Shown here: piece by piece, positions 7,468-13,958 of the stretch
How positions within the stretch are numbered: position 1 is the first letter of the stretch
Layout: every line of letters begins with the position of its first letter
Origin: DAOPYE01 sp035352715
Lineage (GTDB): Bacteria > Acidobacteriota > Holophagae > Holophagales > Holophagaceae
Reading direction: 5' to 3'
Assembly (NCBI GenBank): GCA_035352715.1
Contig: DAOPYE010000043.1
Coordinates: 1 to 20,486 of the forward strand
DNA length: 20,486 bases
The notes under the pieces: generated by a model
Seen by the model: the letters and a program-made list of their open reading frames with translations, nothing else
What the model was told of the DNA's origin: nothing
The model's database searches: none
Translations under genes and position numbers: made by a program

Positions 7468-8070
7468 ATGCCGCTCGCCATAATCCAGGCCTCCTCTCTA
7501 TCCAGCGCCCAGAAGCAACGCATCGGCGAACAGATCCTGAACGCGTTCCACCGCGAGGGCGTCCCCGCCAGCTCGGTGGTGGTGCTATTCAAGCGCGACG
7601 AGGCGGACATCCTGCTGGAAGGTGGCGTGCTGATCGAAGCGCCCACCCCCGCGCTGCCTGTCGCCCCCAGCGTGATTGCCCCGTCTATTCCGCAACCCGC
7701 AAGCGCGTCCATCAGCCAGAGCATCGCCCCGGCGAGCCCTTCTTCCGATTTCAAGACCCGCCCCCGGCGCACCAAGTCCGAACTCCACGACCTGAAGGCC
7801 GGCCTCATCAAGCTGCTTCAGCTTCAGGGCGCGGTTTCCAGCTTCACCGCCCAGGAGGAACTGGGCCTCAAGGACTGCGACTGGGCGCCCGCCACGCTGC
7901 GTCGGATGTTCTCGGAGCTTGAAGACGAGGGCAGCATCGTGAAGCAGGGCCAGAAGCGCGGCACGCGCTACGTCTGGAAGGGCATCACCAGCCAGCCTGT
8001 CTCGGGTGCCCCCAAGCTCGTGAAGCGCGTGGAAGAAGGCGAAGGCGAAGCGATCGAAACCGAAGAATAG
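7468..8070 (+). CDS. Tautomerase (4-OT)-like domain fused to a winged-helix-like domain, hypothetical
   Basis: The 200-residue protein appears to have two parts. Residues 1-55 resemble 4-oxalocrotonate tautomerase: MPLAIIQ gives the N-terminal proline that is the catalytic base, SSAQKQRIGEQILNAFHREG matches the first helix, VPASSVVVLFKRDEADI the second strand, and LEGG the glycine-rich turn. The arginine that usually follows the first strand is missing (SSLSS in its place), so activity is uncertain. A Pro/Ala/Ser-rich linker covers about 60-100. Residues 103-170 look like a winged helix: KSELHDLKAGLIKLLQ, ATLRRMFSELEDEGSIVKQG and a wing-like KRGTRYVWKG. The tail is acidic. AAGGA precedes the ATG. 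It is divergent from a Fur-family gene. A DNA-binding or ligand-sensing role is inference only. Confidence 0.72.
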   Translation: MPLAIIQASSLSSAQKQRIGEQILNAFHREGVPASSVVVLFKRDEADILLEGGVLIEAPTPALPVAPSVIAPSIPQPASASISQSIAPASPSSDFKTRPRRTKSELHDLKAGLIKLLQLQGAVSSFTAQEELGLKDCDWAPATLRRMFSELEDEGSIVKQGQKRGTRYVWKGITSQPVSGAPKLVKRVEEGEGEAIETEE

Positions 8071-8093
8071 TCCCATCCCATGCTAGGATTTTG

Positions 8094-8120
8094 AAACGCA
8101 GCCCTCCATGGGCTGCGTTT
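8094..8120 (+). terminator. Strong hairpin between the tautomerase-like gene and aroC
   Basis: AAACGCAGCCC and GGGCTGCGTTT form a perfect 11-bp stem around a 5-nt loop, beginning 24 nt after the upstream stop and ending 16 nt before the aroC ATG. Only three T residues end the stem and CTCTATC follows, so it may be an inefficient intrinsic terminator or an attenuator for aroC rather than a full stop. A TGCTAGGAT resembling an extended -10 lies just upstream (8081-8089); transcription from it would pass through this hairpin. Confidence 0.6.
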
Positions 8121-8136
8121 CTCTATCGGGAGACCC

Positions 8137-9261
8137 ATGCTCTTCGATTCGGCCAGCTCCTTCGGGCGCACTTTCCGCATCGTGACCTTCGGCGAAAGCC
8201 ATGGCGCCGCCGTGGGCGTGGTGATCGACGGCGTGAAGCCGGGCCTGCCCTTTGATCTGGAGGCCATCCAGAAGGAGATGGATCGCCGCCGCCCCGGGCA
8301 AAGCAATCTCGTCACCCCCCGAAAAGAGGCGGATCAGGTTCAGGTGCTGTCTGGCGTTTTCGAGGGTCAGACCACGGGACACCCCATTGCCCTGGTCGTC
8401 TTCAACGAGAATCAGCGCAGCGGCGACTACAAGGCCATCGCCGAACTCTTCCGTCCTGGACACGCCGATTTCACCTACCAGAAGAAATACGGACTGCGGG
8501 ATCCCCGCGGCGGAGGTCGCTCCAGCGCGCGGGAGACCCTCGCGCGCGTGGCAGCGGGCGCCTGGGCCAAGCAGCAGCTTGCGGCCCTGGGCGTGAAGAT
8601 CCGCGGATTCAATCGGGAAATCGCGGGCATCGCCGGAACGCGCGTGGACTGGGAATTCGTGGAGCAGAATCCCTTGCGCGCCGCCGACCCATCCGTGTTC
8701 GAGGCCCAGAAGGCCGCCGTGGAAGCCGCCCGGGATAGCCACGATAGCGTCGGCGGCATCTGCGAGGTCTGGATCGAAGGCCTGCCCACGGGCCTGGGCG
8801 ATCCGACCTTCGCCAAGCTGAACGCCCTGCTGACGTACGCGGCCATGACCATCCAGGCGGTCAAGGGCGTGGAAATCGGCGCGGGCTTTGATTCTGCACG
8901 CAAACAGGGTTCCGAGAACAACGATCCCTTCACCCCGAATGGCCCCTCCAAGAACGATGCGGGTGGCATCCTGGGCGGCATCTCCACGGGCGCGCCGGTG
9001 ATCCTGCGGCTGGCGGTGAAGCCCACCAGCTCCATCAGTCGCCCCCAGCAGACCATCACCAAGGACGGCCAGACCACGGAAATCGTCGTGCACGGCCGCC
9101 ATGATCCCTGCATCTCGCCCCGCGTGGTGCCCGTGGCCGAGGCCATGGCTGCCCTCGTGGTCTACGATCTCTGGCTCACCCAGCAGGAGCTGAAGGAAGA
9201 CTCCGTGCCTGCCCTCGACGAATGGGACTGGGACGCCGTGGATCGCATCCTGGGCCAGTGA
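8137..9261 (+). CDS. aroC: Chorismate synthase
   Basis: The enzyme catalyses the last shikimate-pathway step, eliminating phosphate from EPSP to give chorismate with reduced FMN as cofactor. All family signatures are visible in the 374-residue protein: FGESHGAAVGVVIDGVKPG (18-36), RRRPGQS, GLRDPRGGGRSSARET (about 119-134) followed by ARVAAGA, KNDAGGILGGISTG, and the C-terminal GRHDPCISPRVVPVAEAMAA. The length is that of the long bacterial form. ATG 8137 has GGGAG at suitable spacing. Its stop overlaps the GTG of the protoporphyrinogen oxidase gene (GTGA), so the two are translationally coupled. The strong hairpin just upstream suggests that transcription into aroC is limited or attenuated. 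Confidence 0.97.
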   Translation: MLFDSASSFGRTFRIVTFGESHGAAVGVVIDGVKPGLPFDLEAIQKEMDRRRPGQSNLVTPRKEADQVQVLSGVFEGQTTGHPIALVVFNENQRSGDYKAIAELFRPGHADFTYQKKYGLRDPRGGGRSSARETLARVAAGAWAKQQLAALGVKIRGFNREIAGIAGTRVDWEFVEQNPLRAADPSVFEAQKAAVEAARDSHDSVGGICEVWIEGLPTGLGDPTFAKLNALLTYAAMTIQAVKGVEIGAGFDSARKQGSENNDPFTPNGPSKNDAGGILGGISTGAPVILRLAVKPTSSISRPQQTITKDGQTTEIVVHGRHDPCISPRVVPVAEAMAALVVYDLWLTQQELKEDSVPALDEWDWDAVDRILGQ

Positions 9262-10523
9262 AGTATCTCGTCCTCGGCGGTGGCATCTCGGGCCTGTATG
9301 CGGCCTGGCTGTTGCTGCGCGCGGGCGAAGACGTTGAAGTGTGGGAGGCCAGCAGCGCTTTCGGCGGCTGGGCCCAGACGTGCTTCTGGCCTGGAGAGGA
9401 TGGGACCCTTGGATGGCTGGAGCGCGGCCCGCAAAGCCTCTCCTGGCGCAAGGGCTCATCGCTGGATCGTCTGCTATCCGAACTGGGGCTGTCGTTCGAG
9501 GTCGCGCCCCCCAAGCCTCGGGGGATTCTGAAGCAGGGAAGGATCCATCCCATGCCCTGGGGACCGGGCTGGCTGGGCAGCTCCCTGCTGCCCGTCTCGG
9601 CGCGCCTGCGCATGCTGCTGGAGCCCTTCCACCGCCGGGCCTCGAGCGAAGAAAGCCTGCAGGCATTCATCGCCCGTCGATTGGGCCCCGTCTTTGCCCG
9701 CGAGATCCTGCCCGCCCTGAGTTCTGGCCTGCTGGGCGAGCACCCGGAACGGATCTCCGCGGCCGCCCTGCCCGTCTTGGCGCGCCTGGAAGCCAAGGGC
9801 GGTCTGGCGCTGGGCGCCCTGCGCCAGACCCTGTTCGACGGTCCAGAGGCACGCGTCATTCCGCGATCCAAGGACCGTCTCGGCATCGGATTGCTAACGG
9901 AAACCCTGGCCGCCCGGCTTGGAGACAGGGCCATCGCCGATCTCCGTGCCCTCAGCATCGAAGCGCTTCCGAACCAACGCTGGCGCGTCTTTGGTGATGG
10001 TGTTCAACGCGACGTGGATCGCGTGATCCTGGCCCTGCCCGCCTTCGAGGCCGGACGCCTGCTGGCTCCCCTGGCGGGCGCAGCCGCGGTGATGACGGAT
10101 CTGCCCTACAAATCCGTTCGGACGCGGCACAGCCGCCATACCCTGGTTCCCGGCTGGCAGAGGGGCTTCAGCGTGGTGGCCGCGCCTTGCGACGGCGAGG
10201 GCATCCTCGGTGCGAGCCTATCGGCCAAGGGCGATCCGCGCGTCCCGCCGGGCTTGCTCCAGCTCAGGATCTTCGGCGAGCAGACCGCGAACTTTGAAAG
10301 CGCCATGGCATGGTTCCCGGGCCTTCCTCCCGCTTCCCAAAGCCGCACAGAATCCGCGGACGCCGCGATCCCGAACCCCGCCCCGGGGCAGATGACCGAA
10401 CTGCGACGGGCCGCCGCGGCGCTTCCAGAAGGCCTTGCGTGGATCGGCGTGCCTCGGTTCGGCACGGGGATCGTCGAGGCCATCGAACAGATCCGGCGCC
10501 TCGAATTTCTCCTCAAAGCTTGA
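9258..10523 (+). CDS. FAD-dependent protoporphyrinogen oxidase (HemY/HemG type)
   Basis: The 421-residue flavoprotein fits the oxygen-dependent protoporphyrinogen oxidase group, which oxidises protoporphyrinogen IX (or, in the HemY branch, coproporphyrinogen III) in haem synthesis. The N-terminus KYLVLGGGISGLYAAWLLLR is a dinucleotide-binding fold for FAD, ending in VEVWEAS whose Glu binds the ribose. GGWAQT and LERGPQSLSW follow, the latter typical of this family. The C-terminus IGVPRFGTGIVEAIEQIRRL matches the second FAD-contact block (usually G..  ..GI..C). No membrane segment was seen. The start is GTG 9258, overlapping the aroC stop as GTGA; there is no separate ribosome-binding site. 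The linkage to aroC is probably operonic. The exact porphyrinogen substrate cannot be read from sequence, and a general amine-oxidase-like function is a weaker alternative. Confidence 0.85.
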   Translation: MKYLVLGGGISGLYAAWLLLRAGEDVEVWEASSAFGGWAQTCFWPGEDGTLGWLERGPQSLSWRKGSSLDRLLSELGLSFEVAPPKPRGILKQGRIHPMPWGPGWLGSSLLPVSARLRMLLEPFHRRASSEESLQAFIARRLGPVFAREILPALSSGLLGEHPERISAAALPVLARLEAKGGLALGALRQTLFDGPEARVIPRSKDRLGIGLLTETLAARLGDRAIADLRALSIEALPNQRWRVFGDGVQRDVDRVILALPAFEAGRLLAPLAGAAAVMTDLPYKSVRTRHSRHTLVPGWQRGFSVVAAPCDGEGILGASLSAKGDPRVPPGLLQLRIFGEQTANFESAMAWFPGLPPASQSRTESADAAIPNPAPGQMTELRRAAAALPEGLAWIGVPRFGTGIVEAIEQIRRLEFLLKA

Positions 10524-10553
10524 CTTTGCGAAATAAAAACGAAAACTTAAGCC

Positions 10554-11471
10554 ATGGACACGCTCCTGATCCCTCGTGAGCCGCAGGCAGGGCTTTTCGG
10601 CAACCTCCGCGTAGAGCCGGAAGAAGCCCGCAGCATCCTTCGCCCCCAGCGGGACGAGCACTTTGGCTTCGGCTACGCCTTGAGCCCGTACCGTGGATGC
10701 GCCCATGGGTGCCGCTACTGCTATGTCCGCGAATACCCCAACGCCCTGCACCCAGTGGATGAATGGGGCCGCTGGTCCTCGCCCAAGCTCAACGCGCCCG
10801 AACTGCTGTGGCACCAGCGCCATAAGCTGCACGAGCAAACGGTCTTCCTGTCCACCGCCACCGACCCCTACCAGCCCATCGAAAAGGAGTTCCGGCTGAC
10901 GCGGGCCTGCCTCAAGGTGCTGCTGGCCTGCCCCACCACCCGGGTGACCGTCCACACGCGATCTCCCCTGGTGGTCCAGGACCTCGAACTGCTTCAGAGC
11001 TTCGGCCCCCGGCTCCAGGTGGGTTTCTCCATCCCCACCGACGACGACACCGTGCGGCAGATCACTGAACCCAAGGCCCCCGCCATCCCGTCCCGCTGGG
11101 CGGCGGTGGAGCGGCTGGCGCACGGCGGCATCTCCGTGGGCCTTTCCGTCACGCCCCTGCTGCCCATGGTGGACCCCGCCAGCTTTGCCCGGCGAGCAAG
11201 GGAAAGCGGCGTCAGCAGCCTGTGGGTGGGGCGGCTCCGCCTACTGAAAGAGGATCCGTTCTACGATCTGCTCGCCCAGCACCACTGGCTCAAGGCGCTA
11301 GATCCGGACTACGCGGAAGAAATCCGGGAAGCCCTTCGGGATGCGCTGCCGCCCGAGAAGAAGCCGCGGACAAGAACCCCCAAGGTCAAGCGGGGCTGCG
11401 GCCGCCCTGTGCAGCCGCGACTCCAGTCCATGCAGGCCCAGCAACCAAGCCTATTTGGCGAGGCGGGTTGA
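10554..11471 (+). CDS. SPL-type radical SAM protein
   Basis: The 305-residue protein belongs to the radical SAM group related to spore photoproduct lyase. SPYRGCAHGCRYCYVREY gives the CxxxCxxC iron-sulphur ligands Cys49, Cys53 and Cys56. The next blocks, VFLSTATDPYQPIEKEFRLT (about 97-116) and VTVHTRSPLVVQDLELL, are typical of this family. The organism shows no sign of sporulation here, so repair of spore photoproduct is not a safe call, and the substrate is unknown. The C-terminal 40 residues are basic and low in complexity and end QPSLFGEAG; QPSLF (297-301) resembles a bacterial sliding-clamp-binding pentapeptide. The ATG is preceded by an A-rich stretch without a clear Shine-Dalgarno site. 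It lies 30 nt after the porphyrinogen oxidase gene and 90 nt before dnaX. Confidence 0.88.
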   Translation: MDTLLIPREPQAGLFGNLRVEPEEARSILRPQRDEHFGFGYALSPYRGCAHGCRYCYVREYPNALHPVDEWGRWSSPKLNAPELLWHQRHKLHEQTVFLSTATDPYQPIEKEFRLTRACLKVLLACPTTRVTVHTRSPLVVQDLELLQSFGPRLQVGFSIPTDDDTVRQITEPKAPAIPSRWAAVERLAHGGISVGLSVTPLLPMVDPASFARRARESGVSSLWVGRLRLLKEDPFYDLLAQHHWLKALDPDYAEEIREALRDALPPEKKPRTRTPKVKRGCGRPVQPRLQSMQAQQPSLFGEAG

Positions 11472-11484
11472 TAGGCGGGTTGAT
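11461..11484 (+). repeat. Exact 12-bp tandem duplication across the radical SAM stop codon
   Basis: AGGCGGGTTGAT occurs twice head to tail (11461-11472 and 11473-11484). The gene's TGA (11469-11471) lies in the first copy, so the duplication sits at the very end of the reading frame and does not alter the protein. It looks like a recent replication-slippage event. Confidence 0.85.
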
Positions 11485-11539
11485 CGTTTTCCGATGACCC
11501 ATCTTCCGTCTGCATCGCTCAACGCCCCACGAACGGCGC

Positions 11540-11566
11540 TTCATGGGACAATGGGGCTCCCATGAA
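11540..11566 (+). promoter_or_regulatory. Inverted repeat that would enclose the dnaX start codon
   Basis: TTCATGGG (11540-11547) and CCCATGAA (11559-11566) are perfect 8-bp arms around an 11-nt loop. The right arm includes the dnaX ATG (11562-11564), and the loop contains the only G-rich candidate ribosome-binding site (GGGG). In the mRNA this hairpin would hide the start codon and could lower dnaX translation. Function is inferred. Confidence 0.4.
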
Positions 11567-13298
11567 CACGCTCGCGCTCAAATACCGTCCCCGTCTGCTC
11601 ACGGATCTCGTGGGGCAGGAGGCCAGTGTTCGCGCCCTGACCAACGCCCTGAACCGGGCCAAGGCCGCGGGCGGCGCCATTCATCACCAGGCTTTCCTTT
11701 TCGCGGGCGTTCGCGGCACAGGCAAGACCAGCACCGCGCGCATCCTGGCGCGGGCGCTGAACTGCCAGGAAGGACCGACGCCCACTCCCTGCGGCGTCTG
11801 CGACGCCTGCCAGGCTTCCGATCAGCCCGACCGGAACCTGGACATCATCGAGATCGACGCCGCCAGCCGCGCCAGCGTGGAAGACGCCCGCGCGCTCCGC
11901 GAGCAGGTCCAGACCCGACCCGCTTTCTGCCGCTACCGCGTCTACATCATCGACGAAGTCCACATGATGAGCCGCAGCGCCTTCGACGCGCTGCTGAAGA
12001 TCCTGGAGGAACCTCCCGCCCACGCAGTGTTCGTGCTGGCCACGACGGAACTCCAGGATGTGCCCGACACCATCAAGAGCCGCGTCCAGATCTATCCCTT
12101 CCGCCTGATCCCGCCCGGCCTCATCGAATCGCGCCTCAAGCATGTCTGCGACAGCGAGGGCGTGACCAGCGATGAAGGCGCCCTGCGTCTGCTGGCGGAA
12201 GCGGGACAGGGCTCCATGCGCGATGCGCTCACGATCCTGGACCGCGTCATCGCCGCCGGGGATGGCCAAGTAGCCGAAGACATCGTGCGCGAACAGCTCG
12301 GCATCGTCCCCGCCGTGCGCGTGCAAGCCATTCTCGAAGCCATCCTGAAGGCCGATTGCGCCGAGATCCTGGATCAGTGCCAGGCCCTCAACGCGGTGGG
12401 CACCGATTGGCCCAGCTTCTGGCGCGAACTCATGCAGGCCTTCTGGGTGCGCATGGAATCCGAGACCCGCCGCGGCGCGGGCCCCCAGGACATCCTGCGC
12501 CTCTCCCGGATGCTGCACCTGCTGCTTTCCCGCGAGCGGGATCTGCGTGACACCAGCCTGCCCCAGGTGGTGGTCGAACTGGCGCTGATCACCGCCGCCC
12601 AGTTGCCCCATCTCGCACCGCTGGACGCCCTGGCGCGTCCCGGGGCCGCTGCTGGCGCCGGTGCAGGCCTGCCCGCCTCACCTGCGCGTTCTGCGCCTCC
12701 CCCCCGCCCTGAGGCGGGGGCCGCCGCGCGGGCCGCGGTCCCTCCAGCGAGCGTGCCCGCACCCCGGCCTGAGGCTCGCCAAGAAACCCGGTCCATTCCC
12801 ACCCTGCAGCCAGCGCCCTCCCACCGGGCCGACGACACGGCTGCCCGCATGGAAGCGTCGGACGGCTTGGCTGCCAGTCCCGCCTCGGGTCCAGCGTCGA
12901 ATGCCGCTTCCGAGCTGGAACCTATCGCCGATCCCGGAAACCTGGAGCAGCTTCGCAAGGGCTGTTCCGAAGCCCTGAAACAGGTCGGTCACGGTCTGCC
13001 GCGCACCCTGGGCGCCCTGCCCCACATGGCTGCGAACCTGAAGATGGAAGGACAGACCCTGCACTGGTTCTTTCCGCCGGATGTGCGCAACACCGTCCAG
13101 GATCTGGAAAACGAACAGGCCAATCCCCATCTGCTGAACGCCCTGGGGCGCGTCCTGCCCGGCCTGGGCCGCATGGTCATCACCTTTGAAGGCGCCCAGC
13201 ACGGCCGCCCCGAGGATGTGCTGCGCGCGGACCCCGCCTTCCAGCGCCTGCTGAAGGAAACCGGCGGCGAAGTGGTTGATATCCGGCGGTCGGAGTGA
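11562..13298 (+). CDS. dnaX: DNA polymerase III subunit tau (and probably gamma)
   Basis: The protein (578 residues) is the clamp-loader ATPase that loads the sliding clamp and, as tau, links polymerase and helicase. The ATPase domain shows LALKYRPRLLTDLVGQE (4-20), Walker A GVRGTGKT (49-56), zinc ligands Cys68, Cys77, Cys80 and Cys83, Walker B YIIDEVHMMS (128-137), ALLKILEEPPAHAVFVLAT (143-161) and the sensor KSR (172-174). The collar domain ends near 365. A Pro/Ala/Ser/Arg-rich linker spans about 365-445, followed by a C-terminal domain. Codons 380-382 lie in a C7 run with a hairpin and a -1-frame stop (listed separately), suggesting a short form of about 383 residues. The start codon lies in a hairpin arm. 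The stop overlaps the next gene as GTGA. Confidence 0.96.
   Translation: MNTLALKYRPRLLTDLVGQEASVRALTNALNRAKAAGGAIHHQAFLFAGVRGTGKTSTARILARALNCQEGPTPTPCGVCDACQASDQPDRNLDIIEIDAASRASVEDARALREQVQTRPAFCRYRVYIIDEVHMMSRSAFDALLKILEEPPAHAVFVLATTELQDVPDTIKSRVQIYPFRLIPPGLIESRLKHVCDSEGVTSDEGALRLLAEAGQGSMRDALTILDRVIAAGDGQVAEDIVREQLGIVPAVRVQAILEAILKADCAEILDQCQALNAVGTDWPSFWRELMQAFWVRMESETRRGAGPQDILRLSRMLHLLLSRERDLRDTSLPQVVVELALITAAQLPHLAPLDALARPGAAAGAGAGLPASPARSAPPPRPEAGAAARAAVPPASVPAPRPEARQETRSIPTLQPAPSHRADDTAARMEASDGLAASPASGPASNAASELEPIADPGNLEQLRKGCSEALKQVGHGLPRTLGALPHMAANLKMEGQTLHWFFPPDVRNTVQDLENEQANPHLLNALGRVLPGLGRMVITFEGAQHGRPEDVLRADPAFQRLLKETGGEVVDIRRSE
12698..12720 (+). promoter_or_regulatory. Candidate programmed frameshift or slippage site in dnaX
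   Basis: Zero-frame codons here are CCT CCC CCC CGC CCT GAG. Seven C residues (12699-12705) run into a perfect stem CCCCCGCC (12701-12708) / GGCGGGGG (12713-12720) with the loop CTGA. A one-base backward slip, or one extra C in the transcript, gives CCC CCG CCC TGA, so the -1 frame ends at 12710-12712 inside the loop and yields about 383 residues: the ATPase and collar domains without the tau-specific end. E. coli and Thermus dnaX are known to make gamma by frameshift and slippage respectively. The stem overlaps the run instead of lying a few nt beyond it, so the mechanism is not the standard ribosomal one. Confidence 0.45.
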
Positions 13299-13945
13299 AC
13301 GTGGCGAACGAGGTCGAACACTGGCAGAACGCGCTTGAAGCCTGGATGGACGCCCACCACGAGACCGAAGACGGCGCCCACGACATCGCCCATTTCCGCC
13401 GCGTCTGGCGCACGGCCCAGGCCTTGAACGCCGCCGAGGGCCATCCCGCCGATCCCCTGGTGCTGCTGGCGGCGGCATACCTGCACGATATCGTCAGCCT
13501 GCCCAAGAACCACCCGGAGCGCCACGCCAGTTCGCGCCTCGCGGCGCTGAAGGCCGACCGCATCCTGCGCGGCCTGGGATTTCCCCTGGACCGGATCCTG
13601 TCCGTGCGCCACGCCATCGAGGCCCACAGCTTTTCGGCCAATATCCCCGCCCAGACCATCGAGGCGCGCATCCTGCAGGACGCGGATCGGATGGAAGCCC
13701 TGGGAGCCATCGGCCTGGCGCGTGTCTTCTACACCTCAGGCCGCATGCAGCGCGCCATGTTCCACCCGGAGGATCCCCTGGCCGAACATCGGCCCCTGGA
13801 TGATATCGCCTTCGGCCTGGATCACTTCTTCACAAAGCTGTACAAGGTGGCCGACAGCCTTCAGACCGAGGCTGGCCGCAGCATGGCCCGCGAACGGCGT
13901 CGCGTGCTGGAACGCTACGTGGAGGACCTGCTGCGGGAGTTGTAG
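13295..13945 (+). CDS. HD domain protein, predicted phosphohydrolase (YedJ-like)
   Basis: The 216-residue protein carries the HD-superfamily metal-dependent phosphohydrolase fold. Metal ligands are visible in order: His33 in AHDIAHFRRVW, His64-Asp65 in AAAYLHDIV, and Asp131 in RILQDADRMEALGAIG. The spacing and the DADRMEALGAIGLAR motif match the small YedJ/YfeM-type group, whose substrates are poorly known. Residues 150-200 fit this group's extra helical segment. The GTG start at 13295 overlaps the dnaX stop as GTGA, so it is translationally coupled to dnaX, although no functional link is established. An internal GTG at 13301 is a possible alternative. It converges on the MFS gene with only 13 nt between the stops and no obvious terminator. 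Confidence 0.88.
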   Translation: MNVANEVEHWQNALEAWMDAHHETEDGAHDIAHFRRVWRTAQALNAAEGHPADPLVLLAAAYLHDIVSLPKNHPERHASSRLAALKADRILRGLGFPLDRILSVRHAIEAHSFSANIPAQTIEARILQDADRMEALGAIGLARVFYTSGRMQRAMFHPEDPLAEHRPLDDIAFGLDHFFTKLYKVADSLQTEAGRSMARERRRVLERYVEDLLREL

Positions 13946-13958
13946 CGCCTCGCCGGGA

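Noticed and set aside
8083..9666. 527-codon open frame on the minus strand
   Set aside because: It lies opposite aroC and the start of the porphyrinogen oxidase gene, both with clear motifs; it is a shadow frame.
10554..11471. Spore photoproduct lyase (splB)
   Set aside because: The cysteine motif and general pattern match the SPL-type radical SAM group, but there is no evidence of sporulation and the residues specific to spore lyase could not be confirmed.
11541..12611. 356-codon open frame on the minus strand
   Set aside because: It is antisense to the dnaX ATPase region and has no recognisable domain.
12661..12978. Use of the +1 frame in dnaX as a second frameshift product
   Set aside because: The +1 frame stays open for about 90 codons but encodes a low-complexity Pro/Arg/Ser stretch; the -1 product with an immediate stop is the better biological candidate.
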